From: Comamonadaceae bacterium
GTDB lineage: Bacteria > Pseudomonadota > Gammaproteobacteria > Burkholderiales > Burkholderiaceae_C
NCBI GenBank assembly: GCA_013297875.1
Contig: JAAFIW010000012.1
Span: 1-64,000 of the forward strand
Direction: 5' to 3'
DNA length: 64,000 bases
The position numbers and the translations under genes were made by a program. The notes under the pieces were generated by a model. It was not told where the DNA came from, ran no database searches, and was given only the letters and a program-made list of their open reading frames with translations. Shown in pieces: positions 20,886-30,793 of the stretch. The stretch's first letter is position 1. Each line of letters starts with the position of its first letter.

Positions 20886-20929
20886 GGTAGCGCGACTCAT
20901 CTGGTTGTTCCCAACTCGTGCACGCCTAG

Positions 20930-21164
20930 CCCACATATTTCACCGGGGCAGCGTGGGTCGCGCGTTTTAGCGGGATGCAGGGGTGCGCAAGGTGACGACC
21001 CAATGGCACTTGCCATTGGGGAGGAGGCTTGTGCGTTCCTGCGCCCGCCAAAACGATGCGGCACGCGCTGAGCCGTTTTGAGAAAAACCAATTTGGATTG
21101 GAGGTCATCGCAGACTTTCCCAATGCAAACGCTTCAAAACGGCGATCCCGGTGAAATATGTGGG
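20930..21164 (+). mobile_element. MITE-like element with 18-bp perfect inverted ends
   Basis: 235 bp. The left end CCCACATATTTCACCGGG (20930-20947) is repeated exactly inverted at 21147-21164. A perfect hairpin (CCCAATGGCA-CT-TGCCATTGGG, 20999-21020) lies inside. No transposase is encoded; an internal minus-strand frame (MTSNPNWFFSKRLSACRIVL) recurs in the truncated copy at 13963-14137. The right end stops one base before the LOG gene's stop codon position. Partial copies are at 13963 and 15050. Confidence 0.8.
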
Positions 21165-21722
21165 TTAGTGCCCGGCATGCAACTGCAAGGCGTTCAGCAC
21201 TTCGTTGTGGGCGGTGCTGATGTGCAACAGCCCCATTTGCCATTCGCTCATGAAGCCGCTGGTCACGCCGGTTTGCAAGAAACCCAGCAGACCGTCGTAG
21301 TAGCCGGAGACGTTCAGCAGGCCTACCGGTTTGTCGTGGTAGCCCAGCTGACGCCAGGTCCAGACCTCAAACAGCTCTTCAAAGGTGCCAATGCCACCCG
21401 GTAATGCCAGAAAGGCCTGGGCGCGTTCGGCCATCAGGTGTTTGCGCTCGTGCATGGTGTCCACCACGATCAGCTCGTCGCAGGCGTGATTGGCATGCTC
21501 TTTTTCAACCAGGCTTTTGGGAATGATGCCCACCACGCGGCCACCTGCCGCCTGGGTGGCATCGGCCACCGTGCCCATCAGGCCGTTTTTGCCACCGCCA
21601 TAGACCAGTTGGCCGCCGCGCTGGCCAATCCAGTGGCCGACCTGGACGGCGGCTTCGGTGAACAGGGAGTTGTTGCCGGTGCGGGAGCCGCAATACACGC
21701 AGAGCGAAAACGGTGGGGTCAC
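21165..21722 (-). CDS. LOG family protein (TIGR00730)
   Basis: 185 residues with the LOG/TIGR00730 Rossmann-fold signatures: VYCGSRTGNN at the N-terminus, GGKNGLMG, MHERKHLMAE, and PGGIGTFEELFEVWTW. Characterised members are nucleotide 5'-monophosphate phosphoribohydrolases (cytokinin-activating type), acting on AMP or modified AMP in the cytoplasm. The stop codon TAA at 21165-21167 abuts a MITE right end. The gene is complete. Confidence 0.92.
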   Translation of the reverse strand: MTPPFSLCVYCGSRTGNNSLFTEAAVQVGHWIGQRGGQLVYGGGKNGLMGTVADATQAAGGRVVGIIPKSLVEKEHANHACDELIVVDTMHERKHLMAERAQAFLALPGGIGTFEELFEVWTWRQLGYHDKPVGLLNVSGYYDGLLGFLQTGVTSGFMSEWQMGLLHISTAHNEVLNALQLHAGH

Positions 21723-21728
21723 AGCAGA

Positions 21729-22127
21729 TCAAGAAAATTTGTTCCACAACGCGGCGATCCAGATACCGCCGCTCATTAACAGGCTGATCAGCACCGCGGC
21801 GCTGCCCATGTCTTTGGCCCGCTTGGACAGGTCGTGCCACTCAGGGCCAATGCGGTCGATCGCCGTTTCAATGCCGGTGTTCAGCAACTCCACCACCATC
21901 ACCAGCAGCACCGAGCCAGCCAGCAGGGCTACTTCCACCCAGGTATTGCCCAGCCAGAACGACGCGGGAATCATGAAAATGGCCAGCTTGGCTTCCTGGC
22001 GGAAAGCCGTTTCGCCCCAACCGGCGCGCAGCCCCTCTACCGAGTAACCAGCGGCGTGCCACACGCGGCTGAAACCACGGCGGGTTTTTTGAACATTGAC
22101 TTCGGTGATCGGTTCGGATGGCGACAT
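21729..22127 (-). CDS. dgkA: Diacylglycerol kinase
   Basis: 132 residues, inner-membrane enzyme with three transmembrane helices, phosphorylating diacylglycerol for phospholipid recycling. The catalytic/metal-binding pattern ELLNTGIETAIDRI is clear, followed by DLSKRAKDMGSAAVLISLL. The length is slightly above the E. coli enzyme because of an N-terminal extension (MSPSEPITEVNVQKTRRGFS). It is 6 bp upstream of the LOG gene on the same strand. Confidence 0.94.
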   Translation of the reverse strand: MSPSEPITEVNVQKTRRGFSRVWHAAGYSVEGLRAGWGETAFRQEAKLAIFMIPASFWLGNTWVEVALLAGSVLLVMVVELLNTGIETAIDRIGPEWHDLSKRAKDMGSAAVLISLLMSGGIWIAALWNKFS

Positions 22128-22158
22128 TGAAACATTGTGAACGATTGCCGTGACGCGG

Positions 22159-22737
22159 CTATGAGCCTGGGGCCGGTGGTTTGCGGGGCGGCGTAACCCA
22201 GGTAATCAGCCGCGTGCCGGCCAATGCGTCGTGCAGGAACTGCCGCTGCGCGTGGAACCGGCTGAGCAGGGCCCACACAGCGATCCAGCCGAAGATCATC
22301 ACCACCGACTCCCCCGCGCTGATGGCCACGCCCCGCTCACGTGCCAACCACAAGCCCACCAGGGGCGGCAAAAACCACAGCCAACTGAGCGCATAGCGCC
22401 ACAAAGCCCGCCACTGCGGCACGCTCTGGCCGTTGTAGTCCACTAGGCGAATGTTCCAGGTCTTCATGGCCAATGTTTGGCCTTTAGCCCAAAACCAAGC
22501 GAAATACACGCCAAACACAATGAACACAAAACCTTGCAGGCCCGGGCGCAGTGGATCCATGGCATTGCGCATTTGTGTCAGGGTGCTGAACAGCCAGCCG
22601 GCCATAAACATCACTGCAAACAGCAGCATGCCTTCATACAGCCAGCAGGCCATGCGCCTGCGCAGACTCGGTGCCTGCAAGCTGGTGGGGGCCGGATTGA
22701 CGGGCCGACCCGACGACCCCGATGGCTGCGCGCTCAA
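22159..22737 (-). CDS. RDD family membrane protein
   Basis: 192 residues. After a proline/serine-rich N-terminus the RDD pattern begins (SLRRRMACWLYEGMLLFAVM), followed by helices and the family segment KTWNIRLVDYNGQSVPQWRA. RDD proteins are small inner-membrane proteins, some proposed as transporters; the role here is unknown. Its start overlaps the DUF3106 stop by 4 bp, at the end of the sigma-DUF3619-DUF3106-RDD run. Confidence 0.9.
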   Translation of the reverse strand: MSAQPSGSSGRPVNPAPTSLQAPSLRRRMACWLYEGMLLFAVMFMAGWLFSTLTQMRNAMDPLRPGLQGFVFIVFGVYFAWFWAKGQTLAMKTWNIRLVDYNGQSVPQWRALWRYALSWLWFLPPLVGLWLARERGVAISAGESVVMIFGWIAVWALLSRFHAQRQFLHDALAGTRLITWVTPPRKPPAPGS

Positions 22738-23363
22738 TTGTTTTGGGCAGGTGGGCCTTGCGGTACCAGCGCGCTGCTATTGGGCGGGCCTTCGACATTG
22801 GCCAGCCGGGTGGACCGCCGCTGTACCTTACCCTCTGGCACTTCGGCCAGCTTTTGCTTGGGCACCGGCGTGATGGCGGTGGCCGCACCGGCCGGTTTCG
22901 CATTGGCGCTGGCGGCCAGCTTTTGTTTTTCTTCGGGGCTCAGGGCCTGGTAGGCCTGCCACTTGGCCCGTTTGTTGTCGGGCGACAGCTGCCGGGTTTC
23001 GCCAAAATTCAGGCGCGCTTCCTGCCGCTCACGTGGTGTCAGCAGGCTCCAGTCGGTCATGCGGCCATGGGCACGGGCCTGCTCATTTGCAGAAAGCTTG
23101 GGAAAGTTTTGCGAAAACGCCAACCACTTGCCCTTTTGTATTGGGCTCAGCGTGTCCCAGTGGCTGCCAAGTGGCCTCAAAGCCTGCTGCTGTGCTGGCG
23201 TGAGGTCTTTCCACGCCAAACCGGCGGTTTTAGTTGCGGCCACCTGGTTCGATGCAGCGGGCACAGGTTGAACCTGAGCCCGAGCCAACGGGCTGACCAG
23301 CCCGAACCCGCAGACAAATGCGAACGCAACGCGAAATGACAGCAAGCGTCTCATGGCGGGCAA
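22734..23363 (-). CDS. DUF3106 periplasmic protein
   Basis: 209 residues with an N-terminal signal (FRVAFAFVCGFGLVSPLARA). The DUF3106 pattern is repeated: WKDLTPAQQQALRPLGSHWD, SPIQKGKWLAFSQNFPKLSA, MTDWSLLTPRERQEARLNFG and WQAYQALSPEEKQKLAAS. It is exported and Lys/Gln-rich, function not established. It lies 3 bp downstream of the DUF3619 gene and overlaps the RDD gene, so it is part of the sigma-factor operon. Confidence 0.88.
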   Translation of the reverse strand: MPAMRRLLSFRVAFAFVCGFGLVSPLARAQVQPVPAASNQVAATKTAGLAWKDLTPAQQQALRPLGSHWDTLSPIQKGKWLAFSQNFPKLSANEQARAHGRMTDWSLLTPRERQEARLNFGETRQLSPDNKRAKWQAYQALSPEEKQKLAASANAKPAGAATAITPVPKQKLAEVPEGKVQRRSTRLANVEGPPNSSALVPQGPPAQNN

Positions 23364-23366
23364 AAA

Positions 23367-23798
23367 TCAACGGCCAACGTCACCAGCCGTCTTCAAAAAC
23401 TGCAAAAAGCCGGGGTCGGTGTAAGCACCGGGGGGCAAATCGTCCACCAGCAGTGCGGCATCCACGTCGGCCACATCGTGCGACCGTTTGTCGCTTTGCA
23501 CCGCGCTGATCATCACCAGGCCTGCCACCAAGGCCAGAAGGGGCAGGACCGACGCAATGCGGGCACGCCAGGTCAGGCCCTCGTCGCCGCCCAAGCCCAG
23601 GGCTGAAGCCCCGGCCATTTGCAATGAAAAAGCCGGTTGCACCACAGCCATTTTCCGGTTGGAAATCGCCCGCACCCGCGCGGCGCGCAGGCGCTCGGAC
23701 ACGTCGTGGGGTAGATCTCGCGTGGCAGTGGCCAGATGGGCGGCAATGCGCGCGCCCTGCTGGTCTGCCGATAGGAAAGAAGTTGTACGGTTGGTCAT
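23367..23798 (-). CDS. DUF3619 protein, putative anti-sigma partner
   Basis: 143 residues from ATG 23798 (MTNRTTSFLSADQQGARIAA). A frame extending to 23924 is the shadow of the sigma gene. A soluble N-terminal part (LPHDVSERLRAARVRAISNR) is followed by one transmembrane helix (SVLPLLALVAGLVMISAVQS) and a short C-terminal domain (DPGFLQFLKTAGD). The start overlaps the sigma gene stop by 4 bp. Position and single-span topology suggest an anti-sigma-like regulator; this is inference. Confidence 0.85.
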   Translation of the reverse strand: MTNRTTSFLSADQQGARIAAHLATATRDLPHDVSERLRAARVRAISNRKMAVVQPAFSLQMAGASALGLGGDEGLTWRARIASVLPLLALVAGLVMISAVQSDKRSHDVADVDAALLVDDLPPGAYTDPGFLQFLKTAGDVGR

Positions 23799-24361
23799 AG
23801 TTGAATTCCCTTCGCCACCAGGGCTTTGCTTAGGGCGTGAACAGCGCGAGAGCAGTGCGTTTTGACGCTGCCTTCTGAGCAGCCCATCGCCGTCGCTGTT
23901 TCCGCCACATCCATCTCTTCCCAATAACGCATCAGGAAGGCTTCGCGTTGACGGTTGGGCAACAGCGAAATTTCCTGTTCGATGGCTCGCAATACCTGTG
24001 CCCGGCTGGTCGAGGTCTCGCTGCTTTCGATTTGTTGCGAGTTGTCGGATGCCGCATAAGTTTCCAACAAATCGAAATCCCCGTCATCAGACGCGGATTC
24101 AAAATCATTCATGTTGGAAAACACGGCATTGCGCGTCTTTTGCCTGCGAAACCAGTCCAGCGTGGTGTTGGACAGGATGCGCTGGAACAACATGGGCAGT
24201 TCTTCGGGCGGTTTGTCGCCGTAGTGTTCGGCCAGCTTCATCATGCTGTCCTGCACGATATCCAGCGCGGCTTCCTGGTCGCGCACGTGGTACACCGAGC
24301 GTTTAAAGGCCCGTTTTTCAACGCTTTTGAGGAAGTCGGATAGTTCTAGCTCAGTTGCCAA
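23795..24361 (-). CDS. ECF-type RNA polymerase sigma factor
   Basis: 188 residues, TTG start (no in-frame ATG before MATELELSDFLKSVEKRAFK). Sigma region 2 is visible (VYHVRDQEAALDIVQDSMMK, then LPMLFQRILSNTTLDWFRRQ), a variable acidic linker follows, then region 4 with the HTH (LPNRQREAFLMRYWEEMDVA, AMGCSEGSVKTHCSRAVHAL). It should direct RNA polymerase to a dedicated set of promoters, probably including its own. The three following genes (DUF3619, DUF3106, RDD) are coupled. It is divergent from ilvI. Confidence 0.93.
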   Translation of the reverse strand: MATELELSDFLKSVEKRAFKRSVYHVRDQEAALDIVQDSMMKLAEHYGDKPPEELPMLFQRILSNTTLDWFRRQKTRNAVFSNMNDFESASDDGDFDLLETYAASDNSQQIESSETSTSRAQVLRAIEQEISLLPNRQREAFLMRYWEEMDVAETATAMGCSEGSVKTHCSRAVHALSKALVAKGIQL

Positions 24362-24453
24362 GAGCGGGCCTGTGCATATGGAGGTTGGACGTCGGCGATG
24401 TCTCGTGGGTTGACCCGCACTGATTTTTTTGAAGCTGGCTGACCTTTTTGGTG

Positions 24454-24487
24454 ATTATGTCACCGCGATTTTTGCCAGTGTCATAAT
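24454..24487. promoter_or_regulatory. Inverted repeat between sigma gene and ilvI
   Basis: Arms ATTATGTCA (24454-24462) and TGTCATAAT (24479-24487) match at 8 of 9 positions as an inverted repeat. It lies in the 277-bp divergent region, a candidate binding site for a regulator of either side. No leader peptide rich in Ile/Val/Leu was found before ilvI. Confidence 0.3.
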
Positions 24488-24638
24488 TCAGGCCGCAAAT
24501 CAAAAGGCAAACGAGTCCTGATCCGGCGGTGCAATCAGCCTGCCAATGGTCTGGGTTCAAAGTCCCGCGTCAGCTCCAAAAGGGCTCGCACAAGGGGCAC
24601 CCAAGGTTTTTCGTTAGAGAAATTCACAAAGGTTCATC

Positions 24639-26420
24639 ATGGAAATATCAAAAGCTGAAATCACCTCAGCCGCTGCTGCATCGGCAGACAGCGGTTTGCC
24701 CGCCGAGCTACGCGGCGCAGAAATCCTCGTCAAAGCATTGCAAGCCGAAAACGTCAAATTCGTCTGGGGCTACCCCGGCGGCGCAGTGCTGCACATCTAC
24801 GACGCGTTTTACAAGCAAGACACCATCCAGCATGTGCTGGTGCGCCACGAGCAGGCGGCTGTGCACGCAGCCGACGGCTATGCCCGCGCCACCGGTGATG
24901 TGGGCGTGGCCCTGGTCACATCAGGCCCCGGCGTGACCAATGCCGTCACGGGCATTGCCACCGCGTACATGGACAGTATTCCGATGGTCATCATCACTGG
25001 CCAGGTGCCCACACACGCCATTGGCCTGGATGCGTTCCAGGAATGCGACACGGTGGGCATCACCCGCCCGATCGTCAAACACAACTTTCTGGTGAAAGAT
25101 GTGCGCGACATGGCGATGGTGATGAAAAAAGCCTTTCACATCGCCCGCAGTGGCCGCCCAGGCCCCGTGGTGGTGGACATTCCCAAAGACGTGTCGTTCA
25201 ACAAGACGCCCTACACCGGCTACCCCGCCAGCGTGGAAATGCGCAGCTACAACCCGGTGCGCAAAGGCCACGGCGGCCAGATTCGCAAGGCGCTGCAGCT
25301 TTTGATGACGGCCAAGCGGCCCTACATCTACACCGGCGGCGGCGTGTTGCTGAGCAATGCCTCACAAGAGCTGCGCACCCTGGTCGACATGCTGGGCTAC
25401 CCCTGCACCAACACCTTGATGGGTCTGGGTGCCTACCCCGCCAGCGACCGCAAATTCCTGGGCATGCTGGGCATGCACGGCACGATTGAAGCCAACAACG
25501 CGATGCAAAACTGCGACGTGCTGCTGGCTGTGGGCGCGCGTTTTGACGACCGCGTGATTGGCAACCCCAAGCACTTTGCACAAAACGAACGCAAGATCGT
25601 TCACATTGACATCGACCCCTCCAGCATCTCCAAGCGCGTGAAAGTCGACATTCCCATCGTGGGCGATGTGAAAGACGTGCTGACCGAGCTGATAGCAATG
25701 ATCAAAGAGTCGGGCCTGAAACCCGACTCCAATGCCTTGGGTGCCTGGTGGGACACGATTGAAGGTTGGCGCAAACGCGATTGCCTGAAATACGACCGCG
25801 GCAACAAAGACGTGATCAAGCCCCAGTACGTGGTGGAGACGCTGTGGAACATGACCAAGGACGTGGATACCTACATCACGTCTGATGTGGGCCAGCACCA
25901 GATGTGGGCCGCACAGTACTACCGGTTTGACGAACCCCGCCGCTGGATCAACTCTGGCGGCCTGGGTACCATGGGCGTGGGTATTCCGTATGCAATGGGC
26001 ATCAAACTGGCCAAGCCCGACAGCGAGGTGTTTTGCATCACCGGCGAAGGCTCGGTGCAGATGTGCATTCAAGAGCTGTCCACCTGCCTGCAGTACAACA
26101 CGCCCATCAAGGTCGTGGCGCTGAACAACCGCTACCTGGGCATGGTGCGCCAATGGCAGGAAATCGACTACGAAGGCCGCTACAGCCACAGCTACATGGA
26201 CGCGCTGCCCAATTTTGTGAAGCTGGCCGAAGCCTATGGCCATGTGGGCATGTTGATCGAGCACCCGAAAGACGTGGAGCCTGCGCTGCGCGAGGCCCGC
26301 AAGCTCAAGGACCGCACGGTGTTCATGGACTTCAGAACTGACCCGACCGAAAACGTGTTCCCCATGGTCAAAGCCGGCAAGGGCATCACCGAGATGCTGC
26401 TGGGCTCGGAAGATCTCTAA
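24639..26420 (+). CDS. ilvI: Acetolactate synthase large subunit
   Basis: 593 residues, biosynthetic AHAS catalytic subunit. It condenses pyruvate with pyruvate or 2-oxobutyrate using thiamine diphosphate, Mg and FAD. Visible: the catalytic glutamate segment VRHEQAAVHAADGYARATGD, the FAD/central domain (GGGVLLSNASQEL, LGMLGMHGTIEANNA), and the ThDP motif GEGSVQMCIQELSTCLQYNT through NNRYLGMVRQW. It is followed by ilvH and ilvC in the usual branched-chain operon. The N-terminal Ala/Ser-rich extension is common in Burkholderiales. Confidence 0.96.
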   Translation: MEISKAEITSAAAASADSGLPAELRGAEILVKALQAENVKFVWGYPGGAVLHIYDAFYKQDTIQHVLVRHEQAAVHAADGYARATGDVGVALVTSGPGVTNAVTGIATAYMDSIPMVIITGQVPTHAIGLDAFQECDTVGITRPIVKHNFLVKDVRDMAMVMKKAFHIARSGRPGPVVVDIPKDVSFNKTPYTGYPASVEMRSYNPVRKGHGGQIRKALQLLMTAKRPYIYTGGGVLLSNASQELRTLVDMLGYPCTNTLMGLGAYPASDRKFLGMLGMHGTIEANNAMQNCDVLLAVGARFDDRVIGNPKHFAQNERKIVHIDIDPSSISKRVKVDIPIVGDVKDVLTELIAMIKESGLKPDSNALGAWWDTIEGWRKRDCLKYDRGNKDVIKPQYVVETLWNMTKDVDTYITSDVGQHQMWAAQYYRFDEPRRWINSGGLGTMGVGIPYAMGIKLAKPDSEVFCITGEGSVQMCIQELSTCLQYNTPIKVVALNNRYLGMVRQWQEIDYEGRYSHSYMDALPNFVKLAEAYGHVGMLIEHPKDVEPALREARKLKDRTVFMDFRTDPTENVFPMVKAGKGITEMLLGSEDL

Positions 26421-26512
26421 CCAACCTTAACTTCAGACAAATCTATTGGCTGCCAAGCCACCCGGTTACCCCCGGGCGGGGAGGGCAGTCGAAATGAGGC
26501 GTCGCTCAACGT

Positions 26513-27004
26513 ATGAAACACATCATTGCTGTTCTCCTGGAGAACGAACCTGGCGCGCTGTCGCGCGTGGTGGGCTTGTTTTCGGCCCGTGGCTACAACA
26601 TTGAATCCCTGACGGTGGCACCCACCGAAGACCCCAGCCTGTCGCGCATGACGATTCAAACCACCGGCTCAGACGACGTGATCGAGCAGATCACCAAGCA
26701 CCTGAACCGCTTGATTGAAGTGGTCAAAGTGGTCGATTTGACCGAAGGCGCATACACCGAGCGCGAGCTGATGATGGTCAAGGTGCGAGCGGTCGGCAAA
26801 GAGCGCGAAGAAATGAAGCGCATGGCCGATATCTTTCGCGGTCGCGTGATTGATGTGACCGATAAAAGCTACACCATCGAATTGACTGGCGACCAGCACA
26901 AAAACGACGCGTTTTTGCAGGCGATTGACCGCACCGCGATATTGGAAACCGTGCGCACTGGCTCAAGTGGTATTGGCCGCGGCGAGCGGATTTTGCGCGT
27001 CTAG
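26513..27004 (+). CDS. ilvH: Acetolactate synthase small (regulatory) subunit
   Basis: 163 residues. The N-terminal ACT domain (MKHIIAVLLENEPGALSRVV, GYNIESLTVAPTEDPSLSRM) binds valine for feedback inhibition. The C-terminal domain (FRGRVIDVTDKSYTIELTGD) activates IlvI. There is no good Shine-Dalgarno before the ATG. The 92-bp gap after ilvI has a GC-rich CCCGG/CCGGG segment that may form a weak hairpin. Confidence 0.96.
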   Translation: MKHIIAVLLENEPGALSRVVGLFSARGYNIESLTVAPTEDPSLSRMTIQTTGSDDVIEQITKHLNRLIEVVKVVDLTEGAYTERELMMVKVRAVGKEREEMKRMADIFRGRVIDVTDKSYTIELTGDQHKNDAFLQAIDRTAILETVRTGSSGIGRGERILRV

Positions 27005-28057
<1,053 letters not shown>

Positions 28058-28084
28058 TAGTCTTGCGTCATTCGCTGCTCAAGT

Positions 28085-28131
28085 CGCTATTATTTCAATA
28101 GCTGCTTGAGCAGGTTTTACCTGGGCGAGAG
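28085..28131 (+). repeat. Interspersed repeat, copy 8
   Basis: CGCTATTATTTCAATAGCTG then CTTGAGCAGG and CTGGGC, lying between ilvC and pssA. Its end runs into GAGAGG (28127-28132), which acts as the probable ribosome-binding site of pssA. Confidence 0.75.
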
Positions 28132-28140
28132 GCACTTTTT

Positions 28141-28953
28141 ATGCATGACGGCAACGAGACCAGCCCTGCGGCAGTCGAGGTGTTGGTGCGCAAGCGCCGC
28201 AAAGGCATCTACATCCTGCCCAACCTGTTCACCCTGGCCGCTTTGTTTGGCGGGTTTTATGCCGTGGTCATGGCCATGAACGGCCGCTTTGACCTGGCCG
28301 CCGCCGGCATCTTCTGTGCCATGGTGCTGGACAGCCTGGACGGCCGCGTCGCCCGCATGACCAACACCCAAAGCGCATTCGGCGAGCAGATGGACTCGCT
28401 GTCCGACATGGTCTCTTTCGGTGCCGCCCCTGCCTTGATCGCCTACGAATGGTCGCTGCGCGGCCTGGGCCGCTGGGGCTGGATAGCCGCCTTCGTGTAC
28501 TGCGCCTGCGCCGCCTTGCGCCTGGCCCGTTTCAACGTCAACACAGGCGTCGTCGACAAACGCTATTTCCAGGGCTTGCCATCGCCCGCCGCCGCCGCCC
28601 TGGTGGCCGGCTTTATCTGGCTCATGACCGAGCTGGGCATCAAAGGCCAACAGGTTCCCTGGGTCATGTTCGGCTTCTGCCTGTACGCGGGCCTGACCAT
28701 GGTCACCAACGTGCCGTTTTACAGCTTCAAAGACATTCAAATGAAGCGCAGCGTGCCCTTCGTCGTCATCGTCCTCATCGCCCTGGGCATCGCCGTCATC
28801 AATATCGACCCGCCCACCGTGCTGTTCGGCATCTTCGTGCTCTACGGCTTGAGTGGCTATGTGCTTTACGCCTGGCGCCGCATCAAAGGCCAACCTACGA
28901 GCGTGATCAGCACGTCCACCGATGAGCCTGATGAGCGGGGCTTGCACCGGTAA
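28141..28953 (+). CDS. pssA: CDP-diacylglycerol-serine O-phosphatidyltransferase
   Basis: 270 residues, inner-membrane CDP-alcohol phosphatidyltransferase making phosphatidylserine. Signature DxxDGxxARxxxxxxxFGxxxDSxxD is present: MVLDSLDGRVARMTNTQSAF then GEQMDSLSDMVSFG. N-terminal IYILPNLFTLAALFGGFYAV is the first membrane segment; several more follow. Its place between ilvC and leuA is conserved in related bacteria. Confidence 0.95.
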   Translation: MHDGNETSPAAVEVLVRKRRKGIYILPNLFTLAALFGGFYAVVMAMNGRFDLAAAGIFCAMVLDSLDGRVARMTNTQSAFGEQMDSLSDMVSFGAAPALIAYEWSLRGLGRWGWIAAFVYCACAALRLARFNVNTGVVDKRYFQGLPSPAAAALVAGFIWLMTELGIKGQQVPWVMFGFCLYAGLTMVTNVPFYSFKDIQMKRSVPFVVIVLIALGIAVINIDPPTVLFGIFVLYGLSGYVLYAWRRIKGQPTSVISTSTDEPDERGLHR

Positions 28954-28975
28954 AGCCTGTGCTACATTCCACCTC

Positions 28976-29029
28976 ATGAACAAGATTTCGCTAGCCCTGC
29001 TACTACTGCCCCACGGGCGGAAACAGTAG
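28976..29029 (+). CDS. leuA leader peptide
   Basis: 17 codons: MNKISLALLLLPHGRKQ. It contains five Leu codons in a row of six (CTA GCC CTG CTA CTA CTG), three of them CTA, a rare codon in a high-GC genome. A rho-independent terminator begins 22 bp after the stop, ahead of leuA. This is the classic arrangement for transcription attenuation by charged tRNA-Leu. A possible antiterminator strand (CACGGGC, 29012-29018) overlaps the Pro-His-Gly codons just after the Leu run. It can pair with GCCCGT (29056-29061) when a ribosome stalls on the Leu codons. Confidence 0.8.
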   Translation: MNKISLALLLLPHGRKQ

Positions 29030-29051
29030 CGCACGCGTTTACTTTTTCCAC

Positions 29052-29086
29052 AAAGGCCCGTATGCATCCGCAACGGGCCTTTTTCT
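29052..29086 (+). terminator. leuA attenuator terminator
   Basis: Perfect 10-bp stem AAAGGCCCGT (29052-29061) and ACGGGCCTTT (29073-29082), an 11-base loop and a T-rich tail. Its 5' arm can instead pair with CACGGGC in the leader peptide coding region (antiterminator). Confidence 0.85.
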
Positions 29087-29137
29087 TTGGGTTCTCAAGA
29101 TTTCAAGTTGCGGATTTCACCTCACAGGAGCATGGAC

Positions 29138-30676
29138 ATGACCGACAAACTCATCATTTTTGACACCACTTTGCGTGACGGCGAGCAGTCGCCCGGCGCT
29201 TCGATGACGCGCGACGAGAAGCTGCGAATTGCGCGGCAGCTGGAGCGGCTGAAGGTGGATGTGATCGAGGCGGGTTTTGCGGCCAGCTCCAACGGTGACT
29301 TTGAAGCGGTGCAGAGCATTGCCAATGCCATCAAAGACTCCACCGTGTGCTCGCTGTCGCGCGCGAACGACCGCGACATTTCTCGGGCCGCCGAGGCTTT
29401 GAAAGGTGCAGCCAACGCCCGCATTCACACCTTCATTGCCACGTCTGCGCTGCACATGGAAAAAAAGCTGCGCATGACACCCGACCAGGTGCTGGAGCAG
29501 GCGATTCAATCGGTGCGTTTTGCGCGCAACCTGGTGGCCGATGTGGAGTTCAGCCCCGAAGACGGCTACCGCAGCGATATGGACTTTCTGTGCCGCGTGC
29601 TGGAGGCCGTGATCACCGAAGGGGCCACCACCATCAATGTGCCCGACACAGTCGGTTATGCCGTGCCGGAGCTGTATGGCCAATTCATCAAAACCCTGCG
29701 TGAGCGCGTGCCCAACAGCGACAAAGCCATCTGGTCGGTGCATTGCCACAACGACCTGGGCATGGCGGTGGCCAACTCGCTGGCGGGCGTGAAAATTGGC
29801 GGCGCGCGCCAGGTGGAATGCACCATCAACGGCCTGGGCGAGCGGGCCGGCAATTGCAGCCTGGAAGAAATCGTGATGGCGGTGAAAACCCGGCGCGATT
29901 ACTTTGGGCTGGACGTGGGCATTGACACCAAACACATCCTGGCCGCCAGCCGCATGGTCAGCCAGACCACCGGTTTTGTGGTGCAACCCAACAAGGCCGT
30001 GGTGGGTGCGAATGCCTTTGCGCACGCCAGTGGCATTCACCAGGACGGGATGCTCAAGGCGCGTGACACCTACGAAATCATGCGGGCGGAAGACGTGGGC
30101 TGGAGCGCCAGCAAAATGGTTTTGGGCAAGCTCAGTGGCCGCAACGCCTTCAAACAGCGCCTGCAAGACCTGGGCGTGCAGCTGGAAAGCGAAGTGGAAA
30201 TCAACACCGCATTTGCGTTGTTCAAAGAATTGGCTGATCGCAAAGCCGAGATTTTTGACGAGGACATTCTGGCGCTGGTCAGCGACGAGAGCGTGACGCC
30301 GGAAAAAGAGCAATACGGTTTTGTGTCGCTCTCTCAGCACAGCGAAACCGGCGAGCGGCCACACGCCAGCATCGTGTTCACGGTGGAAGGCAAAGAGGTA
30401 AAGGGCACTTCCGATGGGAATGGCCCGGTTGACGCATCCCTGAAGGCCATTGAAACGCATGTCAAAAGCGGCGCAGAGATGGTGCTCTATTCGGTGAACG
30501 CCATAAGCGGTTCAACCGAGAGCCAGGGTGAGGTCACCGTGCGCCTGCAAAACTCGGGCAGGGTGGTCAACGGCACCGGTGCCGACCCCGACATTGTGGT
30601 TGCCTCGGCCAAGGCTTATCTGAGCGCACTCAACAAGTTACAGAGCAAAGCTGATCGAGTGGCTGCACAAGGCTAG
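29138..30676 (+). CDS. leuA: 2-isopropylmalate synthase
   Basis: 512 residues, first committed enzyme of leucine synthesis (2-oxoisovalerate plus acetyl-CoA). Start at ATG 29138 is preferred: AGGAG (29126-29130) is seven bases upstream; ATG 29132 would be too close. Catalytic domain begins [20 protein letters not shown]; metal ligands in [21 protein letters not shown]-terminal regulatory LeuA dimer domain is present ([40 protein letters not shown]), so feedback by leucine is expected in addition to attenuation. Confidence 0.96.
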   Translation: MTDKLIIFDTTLRDGEQSPGASMTRDEKLRIARQLERLKVDVIEAGFAASSNGDFEAVQSIANAIKDSTVCSLSRANDRDISRAAEALKGAANARIHTFIATSALHMEKKLRMTPDQVLEQAIQSVRFARNLVADVEFSPEDGYRSDMDFLCRVLEAVITEGATTINVPDTVGYAVPELYGQFIKTLRERVPNSDKAIWSVHCHNDLGMAVANSLAGVKIGGARQVECTINGLGERAGNCSLEEIVMAVKTRRDYFGLDVGIDTKHILAASRMVSQTTGFVVQPNKAVVGANAFAHASGIHQDGMLKARDTYEIMRAEDVGWSASKMVLGKLSGRNAFKQRLQDLGVQLESEVEINTAFALFKELADRKAEIFDEDILALVSDESVTPEKEQYGFVSLSQHSETGERPHASIVFTVEGKEVKGTSDGNGPVDASLKAIETHVKSGAEMVLYSVNAISGSTESQGEVTVRLQNSGRVVNGTGADPDIVVASAKAYLSALNKLQSKADRVAAQG

Positions 30677-30712
30677 TAAAAACCCTAGTATTCATCATAT
30701 GGATTAAAAAAG

Positions 30713-30745
30713 TCTCGCAAGTGTTTGATCTTGCGAGATTTTTTT
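30713..30745 (+). terminator. Terminator after leuA
   Basis: Stem TCTCGCAAG (30713-30721) and CTTGCGAGA (30730-30738) with an 8-base loop, then a run of seven T. Strong rho-independent form. Confidence 0.9.
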
Positions 30746-30793
30746 ATCCGTGTACACTTTGTGCGCATTGCAGCCGTTCGGAGATGCGCACCC

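Noticed and set aside
24362-24638. Attenuator leader peptide before ilvI
   Set aside because: No short frame with an Ile/Val/Leu run and no terminator hairpin was found, unlike upstream of leuA.
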